Assembly (NCBI GenBank): GCA_903906315.1
Contig: CAIVJW010000200.1
Location: forward strand, 1-33,661
Length of the DNA stretch: 33,661 nt
Reading direction: 5' to 3'
From: an uncultured delta proteobacterium
GTDB taxonomy: Bacteria; Myxococcota_A; Polyangia; Polyangiales; Polyangiaceae
The translations under genes were made by a program, and so were the position numbers. Each line of letters opens with the position of its first letter. Within the stretch, counting starts at the first letter, position 1. Shown piece after piece: positions 15,994-23,636 of the stretch. The notes below the pieces were generated by a model. That model did no database searches, had not been told where the DNA came from, and was given only the letters and a program-made list of their open reading frames with translations.

Positions 15994-16964
15994 CGGGCCG
16001 TCGGCTTCGGCCCCTGCTCGTGCGCGACGAGGATCCGCACGCGCGGCCCCGTCGAGAGCTCGAGCGGGCCCTCGCGCGTGAACAGGTCGCCGTCGCACAT
16101 GTAGTCGTTCACGCCGGATCGCGCCTCGAGCACGGCCCGGCGCGCGACCTTCTCGAGCGCGTGGCGAGAGCCCATCGGGCGACCGCGCCAGATGGCGGGC
16201 AGGCGGCTCACGCAGCCGAACGGCGTGGTCGTGATGCCGAGCAGGTGGAAGCTCTCCGGCGCCTCGTCGTAGCGGTAGAACGGCCGGAAACCGAGCCCGA
16301 TCTGGTCGACGGTGCCGCACGCGATCGCGAGGTAGTCGCGGTCGGGGAAGCTCGCGCCGTCGTCGAATGTCACGCGGCCCTCCCACCGCGGCGCGACGCG
16401 GCGCGCGGTCTCGCCGCCCACGAGCGCCGACGCGCTCGCGTGCGCGAGCAGCTGCGCGGCCCACACCGGGTTCGGCTCGGCCGCGCGGTAGTACTCGCGG
16501 ATGTAACCCTGGATCGCGCCCGTCCCGAAGAGGAAGGCGTAGTGGTCGCCGACGCGCAGCACGTGCCGCTCGACGCTCTGGAGCGGCTGGCGCTGGCGCG
16601 CGGCGTAGCGCTCGATGAGGCGCGCGCGCAGGCCGTCCGGCTTGCCGCGAGGGACGCCGACGGCGTTGGCGACCGTGTTCATCGTGCCGCCGCGGAGGAA
16701 CGCGACCGGCGGCAGCGGCTCGTCGGCCCACACCTTGAGGAAGCCCGTCAGCGTGACGCCGTTGGTGCCGTCGCCGCCCGAGATGCCGAGCACGTCGATG
16801 TCGAGCTTGCGGAAGTCCTCCGCGATGCGCGCGAGCTCCTCGTGCGTGCTCGCGATGCGGACGACCCCGTGGTCGCCGAGCGCGCGCGAGAGGCGCGTGG
16901 CGGCCCGCGGATCGCGCTTGTTTTGACGTGCGCGCGGATTGACGATGACGCCGATGCCAGGCAT
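15990..16964 (-). CDS. Diacylglycerol-kinase-family lipid kinase
   Basis: 324 residues of the DagK/sphingosine-kinase catalytic family. The N-terminal ATP site shows IGVIVNPRARQNKR and SGGDGTNG (D65 in GGDGT), then FLRGGTMNTVAN, the usual second glycine-rich motif. The C-terminal beta-sandwich contains IQGYIREYY, YLAIACGTVDQIGLGFRPF and MCDGDLF. It likely phosphorylates a lipid such as diacylglycerol or another lipid alcohol at the inner membrane, as YegS does. The end overlaps the BON lipoprotein by 4 bp on the other strand. The fused RNA-modification gene lies 135 bp upstream on the same strand. Confidence 0.88.
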   Translation of the reverse strand: MPGIGVIVNPRARQNKRDPRAATRLSRALGDHGVVRIASTHEELARIAEDFRKLDIDVLGISGGDGTNGVTLTGFLKVWADEPLPPVAFLRGGTMNTVANAVGVPRGKPDGLRARLIERYAARQRQPLQSVERHVLRVGDHYAFLFGTGAIQGYIREYYRAAEPNPVWAAQLLAHASASALVGGETARRVAPRWEGRVTFDDGASFPDRDYLAIACGTVDQIGLGFRPFYRYDEAPESFHLLGITTTPFGCVSRLPAIWRGRPMGSRHALEKVARRAVLEARSGVNDYMCDGDLFTREGPLELSTGPRVRILVAHEQGPKPTAR

Positions 16965-16975
16965 TGCGGCTTCGA

Positions 16976-17004
16976 GAGGTGCCGGCGCGGCAGGTCGCCG
17001 TCAA
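16976..17004 (-). promoter_or_regulatory. Possible promoter of the lipid kinase
   Basis: On the minus strand TTGACG (17004-16999) is followed 17 nt later by CACCTC (16981-16976), close to the ATG at 16964. The -35 is good, the -10 poor. Confidence 0.2.
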
Positions 17005-17099
17005 GGGGCGCTGGGCGCGTAGGTCGCGACGCACCTCCTTCCGCGATCGCGACGACGACTCGGGATCGAGGGTCGCGGGCCCGTGGGGCGCCGCCTCCG

Positions 17100-18818
17100 C
17101 TACCCCTTCAACGTCACCAGCACGCTCTTCAAGTGGCACTCGCCGCCCGGGTCGGCGGGGAAGTCGACGGGCTCGGGCAGATCCTTCATCTGAGCGACCT
17201 CGCGCAGGGCCTCGCGGGCGGCCTCGTGCAGCAGGCGGCGGAGCTTCAGCCGGGCGACCCCGCGGTGGTTCGTGCACGCGATCAGGCGCCCGCCGGGCGC
17301 GAGCAGCTTGATCACGCGCGCAGCGAGGGGCCGGTAGTCGCTCTCCGCGCTGAAGCGCGACTTCTTGGTCGTCGCGAAGCTCGGCGGATCCAGGATGGCG
17401 AGGTCGAACTTCTCGCCGCGCTTCGCGGCCGCCTCGAGCCAGCCGATCGCGTCGGCCTCGACGAGCTCGTGCGCGGCCGGATCGGCCCCGATCGCGTCGA
17501 GGTTCCTGCGCGCCCAGGCGAGGACGCCGCGCGAGACGTCGACCGTGGTGGTCGCGCGCGCGTGACCGAGGACGGCCGCGACGGTGAACGGGCCCGTGTA
17601 CGCGAACAGGTTGAGCACGCGCAGGCCGGCCGAGATCTCCCGCACGCGGCGCCGGTTCTCGCGCTGATCGAGGAACACTCCCGTCGACAGGCCGTCGCCG
17701 AGGCGGACCTCGAAGGGCAAGCCGAGCTCGTGCACGGTGAACGACTCGGGGGCCGCGGCGCCGCGCACGGGCTCCCGTGGGGCGAGCTCCTCGCGGCGGG
17801 TGTCGACCACGCGGCTCGAGTCCTTGGGCCGCACCTTGAGGTAGATCCCGGCGGGCCCGAGGCGCAGCGCCGCGTCGAGGATCGCCTCGCGCGCGGCCTC
17901 GGCCTCCGGGCTCGACAGCGAGACGACGAAGTGGTCGCCGTAGAGGTCCACCGTGACGCCCGGCAGGCCGTCGCCCGCGCCGTTCGCGAGCCGCAGGCAC
18001 GTCGTATCCGGGAGGCGGGCGACGCCGTATCGCAGGTCCGCCGCCTCGCGCAGCAGGGCCTCGACGCGGTCCCGAGAGGCGAGCGCGGCGCTGGCCTCGG
18101 CGCCCTGGATCCACTCGTCGAACGCGGGCGGCACGGGCGCGCGGAACGTCGCCGGCGCGCCGCTGGACGGGTGCGCGAGCGTGAGCGCCGTCGCGTGCAG
18201 CAGCAGGCGCCGCGCGGGCGGTCCCCCGTAGATCGGGTCGCCTGCGACGGCCGCGCCGACGGCGGCGAGCTGCGCGCGGATCTGGTGGGTGCGCCCCGTC
18301 TCGGGGGTGAGCTCGAGCAGCGCGCGCTCGCCCCGCGGCCCCGCGCCGATCAGCCTCCAGCGCGTGATCGCGAGCTGCGCGCGCCGGTCGCCCTTCGGCA
18401 CGACGCGCATCGCGCCGTCCTCGCCCGGCGCGAGCGCGTGCTCGAGGACGCCCTCCTTGCCGCGCCCGGGGGCGCGCGCCGCGCAGGCGACGTAGGTCTT
18501 GCGGACGTGGCGCCCCTCGAACTCGCGCGCGACGGCCGGGTTCGCCTCGCGCCGGCGCGTGAAGAGCAGCACGCCCGAGGTGTCCCGATCGAGCCGCTGG
18601 TGGATGCCGAGGTACGCGCCGGCGTCTCCGCGCGCGGCGAGCAGCGCCTTGACGCGCGTCACGGCGTCGTCGACGCGGCCCGCGTCGGGCGCGTGCGTGG
18701 GCGCGCCGGCCGGCTTGTCGACGACGATCAGATCGGCGTCCTCGAAGAGCACGCGGTCGGCCCGCCAGGCGGGCCAGAGCGCGTCGCGGAGACTCGAGGG
18801 CGGTGCGGCGTCGTTCAT
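17100..18818 (-). CDS. Fused RluA-type pseudouridine synthase and RlmI-like rRNA methyltransferase
   Basis: 572-residue two-domain RNA-modification enzyme. Residues about 20-230 are an RluA-family pseudouridine synthase: VVDKPAG, HQRLDRDTSG with the catalytic D77, and ETGRTHQIRAQL. Residues about 270-375 match the linker domain of RlmI-type methyltransferases (ANGAGDGLPGVTVDLYGDHFVV). Residues about 385-572 are the SAM-binding Rossmann domain with NLFAYTGPFTVAA (from 403), DPPSF (477-481), ACTNH and a terminal HLKSVLVTLKG. The PUA domain that normally starts RlmI is missing; the synthase takes its place. ATG 18818 is chosen because upstream residues look non-coding. Likely target is 23S rRNA, inferred from both families. 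Confidence 0.92.
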   Translation of the reverse strand: MNDAAPPSSLRDALWPAWRADRVLFEDADLIVVDKPAGAPTHAPDAGRVDDAVTRVKALLAARGDAGAYLGIHQRLDRDTSGVLLFTRRREANPAVAREFEGRHVRKTYVACAARAPGRGKEGVLEHALAPGEDGAMRVVPKGDRRAQLAITRWRLIGAGPRGERALLELTPETGRTHQIRAQLAAVGAAVAGDPIYGGPPARRLLLHATALTLAHPSSGAPATFRAPVPPAFDEWIQGAEASAALASRDRVEALLREAADLRYGVARLPDTTCLRLANGAGDGLPGVTVDLYGDHFVVSLSSPEAEAAREAILDAALRLGPAGIYLKVRPKDSSRVVDTRREELAPREPVRGAAAPESFTVHELGLPFEVRLGDGLSTGVFLDQRENRRRVREISAGLRVLNLFAYTGPFTVAAVLGHARATTTVDVSRGVLAWARRNLDAIGADPAAHELVEADAIGWLEAAAKRGEKFDLAILDPPSFATTKKSRFSAESDYRPLAARVIKLLAPGGRLIACTNHRGVARLKLRRLLHEAAREALREVAQMKDLPEPVDFPADPGGECHLKSVLVTLKG

Positions 18819-18835
18819 CGGCGGGGCGCGACAGC

Positions 18836-18841
18836 ATAGTA
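18836..18841 (-). promoter_or_regulatory. Possible -10 element (TACTAT)
   Basis: TACTAT on the minus strand lies 17 nt before the ATG of the fused RNA-modification gene, in an otherwise GC-rich divergent gap. Four of six bases match TATAAT. Confidence 0.35.
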
Positions 18842-18970
18842 CAGAGAGCGCGCGCGCACCGGGAAACGAGGCCGCGAGCGCGCACCGGCGCGTGACGTCC
18901 GCGGCGGCTTGGGGCATGGTGCCGCCGCCGCCCGCCCGGGCGCGGAGCGGCGGAGCGAGGGAGCACGAGC

Positions 18971-20833
18971 GTGGACGGTTTGGTTGACAGGATCTTCGGC
19001 TGGCCGGGGCGCGCGCGCCCGAGCACTCAGCTCCTGGTCCTCGCGATCTTCGTGCTCGAGATCCTCGCGGCCATGGCCCGCCCCGTGGGCCTCGCGCCGC
19101 GCTTCGTCGCGGTCACCGCGGGCTTCCTGCTCGTCGTCGCGATGGCCGCGCTGCTCCGCCGCCTCCGCTTCGACACCGGCACGATCCTCGTCCTGCTCGG
19201 CGGCGTGTGGCTTTACCTCGGCTACCTCGGCTACACGGTCTACACCGAGCGCAACTACGACGGTGGCGCGCAACTCGAATACATCGAGTTCATCGTCAAG
19301 AATCACAAGCTGCCGAAGGCCGACACCTGCTTCGTCTGCCACCACCCGCCGCTCTATTACGTGCTCGGCGCGGCCGCGTACGCGGTCTTCGGCCGGCTCA
19401 AGCTCATCGCGCCGACCGACGGGCTGCAGCTCTATTCGCTCGCCGTCTTCCTCGCGTTCGTCGTCTTCGGCGCGCTCCTCTCGCGCGAGCTCGCCCGCGA
19501 CCGGCGCGAGGTGCAGCTCGTCTCGGCGCTGGTCGTCTTCTGGCCGTACAGCGTGCACAACTGCGTGCGCGTCCACAACGACACGCTCGTCTCGACGCTG
19601 CTCGTCGCGTCCTTGTGGCTCACCGTGCGCTGGGCTCGCCACGACCGCCCGCGCGACCTCTACCTGGCCGGCTTCGTCGGCGCGCTCGGCATCCTGACGA
19701 AGTCGAGTGCGATCGTCATCGGCGCGGTGCTCGCGATCCTGCTCGCCAAGCGCCTCCTCTTCGCGCCCAACAAGGCGCGCACGCTGCTGCGCGGGTCGTT
19801 GGTCGGCGCGATGCTCGTCGCCGCGCTCTTCCTGAACGCCGCCCGCAAGGACAAGCCCATCGAGCGCGAGATCGCCCCGCGCGGCGCCCTCTGCGAGAAG
19901 CTCCTCGGATCGGCCTGTCACATCGGAGAGCACCAGTTCGTCGGCAACCGCTGGAAGAACTACGTCTACTTCGACGTGAAGAGCTTCCTCGCGGAGCCGT
20001 ATTTCATCGCCGAGCGCGACGTCGCCGGCCGCCAGTGGTTCTGGAACGACCTGCTGAAGTCGAGCCTCTTCGGCACGCACAACACGGTCCCCGATCGCGA
20101 GACGTCCTACGAGCTCAACAAGGCCCTCGCCTACGGCCTCAACTGGCTCCTCCTCGGCATGACCGGCTACCTCGGCGCGGGCCTCGTCGCCATGGGCCGC
20201 CAGGAGCGCCGGCGCTTCGCGGTCCTCGGCCTCTTCGTGGCGCTGTCGGTGCTCTTCCTCGCCGGCTTCAAGGCGCTGATCCCCGCGCCTCACCACAACG
20301 ATTTCCGCCACGTCTTCCCCGTGCTCGTGCCGATGGCGATCGTCTACGCGGCCTCGGTCGCCGCCTTCCGCCGCAGGTTCGCCGCCGTCGCGTGGTTCGG
20401 GCAGGCCATGGCGGTCTCGTTCGTCGCGCTGTCCATCTTCTACTTCGTGCCGAAGTACGACTGGGCGATGCGCGTGACGGCGCGGACGATCCCGCACGAC
20501 CTCTCGGAGTTCGCCAAGGTCGTCTCCGAGGGCACGCCCTGGGACAAGGACACCAACCTCTTCATCGACGGCAATCACACCATCGAGCTGCGCGCGCAGG
20601 CCCCGATCACCGTCCGGCAGATCGACCTCTCGGTCGACAACAACGACGTCTACGAGATCGTCGTCGTCGGCGCGAGCGAGACGCGCACGCTCCGCGTCGG
20701 CCCGAAGCCCATGAAGGGGCTCGCCCGGTTCTTCGTCCCGGTCACCCCGCCGGTCGAGGACGTGTCTCTCCTGCGGCTCCGACCGCTCGAGGGCGACCAC
20801 GCGTACTCGATGGGCCACTTCATCGTGCGGTGA
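18971..20833 (+). CDS. GT39-family glycosyltransferase with CXXCHH loop motif
   Basis: 620 residues from GTG 18971, with a purine-rich gagggag upstream. TM1-2 are followed by a periplasmic loop with RNYDGGAQLEYIEFI and then C120-F-V-C123-H124-H125-PPLYYVLG, where HPPLYY is the conserved segment of PMT_2/ArnT-type enzymes. About ten TM helices extend to roughly residue 495, and a 120-residue soluble C-terminal domain follows. It probably transfers a sugar from a polyprenyl donor at the outer face of the inner membrane. The two cysteines form a heme-type CXXCH pattern, but in this family they more likely form a disulfide or metal site. It is divergent from the fused RNA enzyme; pepP follows after 65 bp on the same strand. 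Confidence 0.85.
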   Translation: MDGLVDRIFGWPGRARPSTQLLVLAIFVLEILAAMARPVGLAPRFVAVTAGFLLVVAMAALLRRLRFDTGTILVLLGGVWLYLGYLGYTVYTERNYDGGAQLEYIEFIVKNHKLPKADTCFVCHHPPLYYVLGAAAYAVFGRLKLIAPTDGLQLYSLAVFLAFVVFGALLSRELARDRREVQLVSALVVFWPYSVHNCVRVHNDTLVSTLLVASLWLTVRWARHDRPRDLYLAGFVGALGILTKSSAIVIGAVLAILLAKRLLFAPNKARTLLRGSLVGAMLVAALFLNAARKDKPIEREIAPRGALCEKLLGSACHIGEHQFVGNRWKNYVYFDVKSFLAEPYFIAERDVAGRQWFWNDLLKSSLFGTHNTVPDRETSYELNKALAYGLNWLLLGMTGYLGAGLVAMGRQERRRFAVLGLFVALSVLFLAGFKALIPAPHHNDFRHVFPVLVPMAIVYAASVAAFRRRFAAVAWFGQAMAVSFVALSIFYFVPKYDWAMRVTARTIPHDLSEFAKVVSEGTPWDKDTNLFIDGNHTIELRAQAPITVRQIDLSVDNNDVYEIVVVGASETRTLRVGPKPMKGLARFFVPVTPPVEDVSLLRLRPLEGDHAYSMGHFIVR

Positions 20834-20886
20834 CCGGCGCCCGGTTTCGCGCCGCGCAGGTCCTTGCGCGCGCGTCGGAACCCGGG

Positions 20887-20892
20887 GAAAGT
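20887..20892 (+). promoter_or_regulatory. Possible -10 element (GAAAGT) or ribosome-binding stretch
   Basis: GGG-GAAAGT ends 6 nt before the pepP ATG. It could serve as a weak purine-rich ribosome-binding site or as a NANNNT -10. Confidence 0.2.
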
Positions 20893-20898
20893 GCGCCG

Positions 20899-22413
20899 AT
20901 GCGCACGAAGCCGCTCCCGCGTAGCCAGCCCTCGCCGAAGTCCGGACGCCGCCCGCGCGGCGCCGCCAAGCCGGCGAGCCACGACCCGGCGACGCCGCCG
21001 GCGCTCATCGACTTCATGATGAAGGACTGGAAGCCGTCGTCCACGCAGGCGCCGGCGCCCATCGAACACGCGGGCGCCTTCGCCGCGCGGCGCCGCGCGC
21101 TGTCGAAGCTCTACCCGGCCGAGACGCTGGTGGTGCCGACGGGGCACGAGAAGGTGCGCGCCAACGACACGACCTACCGGTTCCGGCCCGGATCCGACTT
21201 CTACTGGCTCACGGGCAACGTCGAGCCGGACTGCGTGCTCGTGATGGTCCCGAAGGCCGGAGGCGGTCACCGCGACGTGCTCTTCGTCGAGCCGAACCCG
21301 GGGCGCGGCGACCCGACGTTCTTCACCGATCGCAGCAAGGGCGAGCTGTGGGTCGGCGCGCGCCTCGGCGTGCCGCAGAGCCGCGCCCGCTACGGCGTGC
21401 ACGAGTGCCGCGGCCTGCCGGAGCTGGCCGAGCTGCTCGCGTCGCTGAAGAAGGGGCGCACCACGCGCCCGACCCGCGTGCTGCGCGCGCTGTCGGAGAA
21501 GGTCGACGCCGCCGTCGCCTCAAGCGACCGGGACAAGGAGCTCGCGACGGCGCTGTCGGAGCTGCGCCTCCGCAAGGACGCCGTCGAGGTGAGGGAGCTC
21601 GAGCGCGCCATCGCGTCGACCAAGCGCGGCCTCGAGGACGTCATCCGATCGCTCGGCCCGGCCGGGACCGCGATGAGCCCCGGGGGCGCGCGGAGCGAGC
21701 GCGAGGTCGAGGGCGTCTTCGGGCTGCGCGCGCGCGTCGAGGGCGCGGACGTGGGCTACGGGACGATCGCGGCGGCGGGCGCGCACGCGTGCGTGCTGCA
21801 CTGGACGCGCAACGACGGGCGCCTGAAGAAGGGCGACCTCCTGCTCCTCGACGCAGGGGTCGAGCGCGAGACGCTCTACACGGCCGACATCACGCGATCG
21901 ATCCCCATCGGCGGGCGCTTCGGCAAGGCTCAGCGGCAGATCTACGACCTCGTGCTCGCCGCGCAGCGCGCCGCGCTCGCGGCCGTGAAGCCGGGCGCCG
22001 ACTTCCTCGATCCCCACCGCGCCGCGATGCGAGTGCTCACCGAGGGCCTCTGCGCGATCGGCATCCTGCGCGGATCGGTGGAGGACGCGCTCGCCGAGGA
22101 CCAGCAGCTGCACAAGCGCTACACGCTCCACGGTACGAGCCACATGCTCGGCCTCGACGTGCACGACTGCGCCCAGGCGCGGCAGGAGGTCTACAAGCTC
22201 GGCAAGCTCGCCGAGGGCATGGTCCTCACCGTCGAGCCCGGCCTCTACTTCCAGCTCGACGACCTCACCGTCCCCGCGAAGTACCGCGGCATCGGCGTGC
22301 GGATCGAGGACGACGTCCTCGTCACGGCCAAGGGGTCGAGGAACCTCTCCTCGGCGATCCCCACGGGGGCGGACGAGATCGAGGCCTGGATGGCGTCGAT
22401 CTGGGCCCGCTGA
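20899..22413 (+). CDS. pepP: Aminopeptidase P (Xaa-Pro aminopeptidase)
   Basis: 504 residues. It removes N-terminal residues preceding proline; cytoplasmic, with two metal ions. The N-terminal domain (about residues 45-200) has the AMP_N pattern FAARRRALSKL, YRFRPGSDFYWLTG. The C-terminal pita-bread domain holds all five metal ligands: D318 (LLLDAGVE), D330 (YTADITRS), H415 (GTSHMLGLDVHD), E446 (TVEPGLYF) and E470 (VRIEDDVLV). H422 in DVHD is also conserved. A 40-residue basic/Pro-rich N-terminal extension (KPLPRSQPSPKSGRRPRGAAK) precedes the family core and is unexplained. ATG 20899 is the first plausible start after the preceding gene; the 3' end is 10 bp from the convergent enoyl-CoA hydratase. 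Confidence 0.93.
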   Translation: MRTKPLPRSQPSPKSGRRPRGAAKPASHDPATPPALIDFMMKDWKPSSTQAPAPIEHAGAFAARRRALSKLYPAETLVVPTGHEKVRANDTTYRFRPGSDFYWLTGNVEPDCVLVMVPKAGGGHRDVLFVEPNPGRGDPTFFTDRSKGELWVGARLGVPQSRARYGVHECRGLPELAELLASLKKGRTTRPTRVLRALSEKVDAAVASSDRDKELATALSELRLRKDAVEVRELERAIASTKRGLEDVIRSLGPAGTAMSPGGARSEREVEGVFGLRARVEGADVGYGTIAAAGAHACVLHWTRNDGRLKKGDLLLLDAGVERETLYTADITRSIPIGGRFGKAQRQIYDLVLAAQRAALAAVKPGADFLDPHRAAMRVLTEGLCAIGILRGSVEDALAEDQQLHKRYTLHGTSHMLGLDVHDCAQARQEVYKLGKLAEGMVLTVEPGLYFQLDDLTVPAKYRGIGVRIEDDVLVTAKGSRNLSSAIPTGADEIEAWMASIWAR

Positions 22414-22423
22414 CCGCTCGGCC

Positions 22424-23215
22424 TCAGCGCCCCCGGAAGTGGGCGGGACGCTTCTCGATGTAGGCGGCGAGCCCCTCGGCCGCGTCGTCCGTGCCGAAGA
22501 GCTCGGCCTGCAGCTCGCGCTCGAGCGCGAGGCCCTGCTCGAGGCCCATCTCGAGGCCGGAACGCACGGCGCGCTTGATGCGTCCGACGGCGAGCGTCGC
22601 CTTGTTGGGCAGCGCGAAGTCGTGCGCGTACTCCATGACGCGCGCCATGAACGCCTCGTGGTCGGGCGCCTCCCAGATGGCGTTCACGAGCCCATACGCG
22701 AGCCCCGTCTCGAAGTCGAAGGTCGACCCCTCGACCATGAGCTGGATCGCGCGCGACGCGCCCACCGCGCGCGCCAGCCGCTGCGTGCCGCCGGTGCCGG
22801 GCAGGACGCCGAGCGTGACCTCGGGCAGGCCCATCTTGCCGGCGCCCTTGCGGGCGACGCGCAGATCGCAGGCGAGCGCGATTTCGAGCCCGCCTCCCAC
22901 GCAATGGCCGTTCAGCGCGGCGATGCAGAGCTTCGGGGTGTGCTCGAGGCGCAGGAGCGTCTCGTTGGCGTGCAGGCAGAAGTAGTATTTGAAGGTGGGA
23001 TCGGCCTCGCGCAGCATGTTGATGTTCGCGCCCGCCGAGAAGAATCGGTCGCCGTGGCCGGTGATGACCAGCACGTGGACGTCGTTGTCGAACCTCGCGT
23101 CGAGGATGGCCGCGTCGAGATCCTTCATCATCTCGTGCGTATAGCCATTGACGGGCGGGTCGTTCAGCGTGAGCAGCGCGACGCCGGCTTCGGTCTGGTA
23201 GTCCACGAGGGCCAT
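22424..23215 (-). CDS. Enoyl-CoA hydratase/isomerase (crotonase family)
   Basis: 263 residues, typical crotonase length. The oxyanion-hole segments are FFSAGANINML and LNGHCVGGGLEIALACD. Both catalytic glutamates expected for hydratase activity are present, E111 (GGGLE) and E132 (GLPEVTLG), so trans-2-enoyl-CoA hydration is likely. The start at ATG 23215 leaves a standard N-terminus MALVDYQTEAGVALLTLN. Longer open frames upstream run antisense through the ACP/ketosynthase genes and are not real. It is divergent from the ACP operon with 123 bp between, so it could share control with that pathway or belong to general fatty-acid oxidation; the sequence does not decide. Confidence 0.92.
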   Translation of the reverse strand: MALVDYQTEAGVALLTLNDPPVNGYTHEMMKDLDAAILDARFDNDVHVLVITGHGDRFFSAGANINMLREADPTFKYYFCLHANETLLRLEHTPKLCIAALNGHCVGGGLEIALACDLRVARKGAGKMGLPEVTLGVLPGTGGTQRLARAVGASRAIQLMVEGSTFDFETGLAYGLVNAIWEAPDHEAFMARVMEYAHDFALPNKATLAVGRIKRAVRSGLEMGLEQGLALERELQAELFGTDDAAEGLAAYIEKRPAHFRGR

Positions 23216-23221
23216 TCGAGC

Positions 23222-23227
23222 GCCATA
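23222..23227 (-). promoter_or_regulatory. Possible -10 element (TATGGC) of the hydratase
   Basis: GG-TATGGC on the minus strand ends 6 nt before the start codon, with no Shine-Dalgarno. Confidence 0.25.
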
Positions 23228-23319
23228 CCGAAGGTTCGGCCCGGCGAGAAGGAGCGGCGGCGCCGCGGCGTCGGGGCGCTTCGCCGCGCCGTTCCGGTGG
23301 CGGCCGGCCGTCGTATCTG

Positions 23320-23325
23320 TTACCT
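23320..23325 (+). promoter_or_regulatory. Possible -10 element (TTACCT) of the ACP-ketosynthase operon
   Basis: TATCTG-TTACCT ends 13 nt before the ACP ATG 23339, in the divergent gap with the hydratase. No Shine-Dalgarno lies between, so a leader of about 7 nt is implied. Confidence 0.35.
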
Positions 23326-23338
23326 CGCCGGCTCTGTC

Positions 23339-23605
23339 ATGGATGCGTCCGAACTGCGCCAGCAACTGAAGGAACTCATGGTGTCCGAGCTCAACCTCGA
23401 GGGGAAGGCGCCGTCGGACATCGACGACGCGGCACCGCTCTTCGGGGAGGGCCTCGGGCTCGATTCGCTCGACGCGCTGCAACTGGCGATGTCGGTCGAG
23501 GAGCGCTTCGGCGTTCGCATCCCCGAGGGCGACGAGGCGCGGCCCATCTTTGCGTCGGTGAACTCGCTCGTGGAGCACATCGCCAAGGCGCAGGCGGCCG
23601 CCTGA
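23339..23605 (+). CDS. Acyl carrier protein, aryl-polyene-cluster-like
   Basis: 88-residue discrete acyl carrier protein. The phosphopantetheine site is S43 in GEGLGLDSLDALQL. The run DDAAPLFGEGLGLDSLDAL with a Gly-Glu-Gly before the DSL is the pattern I associate with carrier proteins of aryl polyene and flexirubin-type type II pathways, not with the fatty-acid ACP (GADSLDTVEL). It starts the operon: the first ketosynthase follows after 31 nt. It would carry the growing acyl chain between the two ketosynthases. No phosphopantetheinyl transferase is in the window. Confidence 0.9.
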   Translation: MDASELRQQLKELMVSELNLEGKAPSDIDDAAPLFGEGLGLDSLDALQLAMSVEERFGVRIPEGDEARPIFASVNSLVEHIAKAQAAA

Positions 23606-23636
23606 GGGCGGACGCCGCGATCGCACGGCACGGCGC

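Noticed and set aside
17025-17045. AAGGAGGTG on the minus strand as start of a small gene
   Set aside because: No start codon at proper spacing and no coding pattern in the 135 bp gap.
18840-18900. Direct repeats of gcgcgcaccgg in the divergent gap as operators
   Set aside because: Short, GC-only and not symmetric; probably chance.
15505-19026. 1173-codon minus-strand frame spanning the lipid kinase and fused RNA enzyme
   Set aside because: The real genes lie in other frames with complete motifs; this frame is Arg-rich low complexity.
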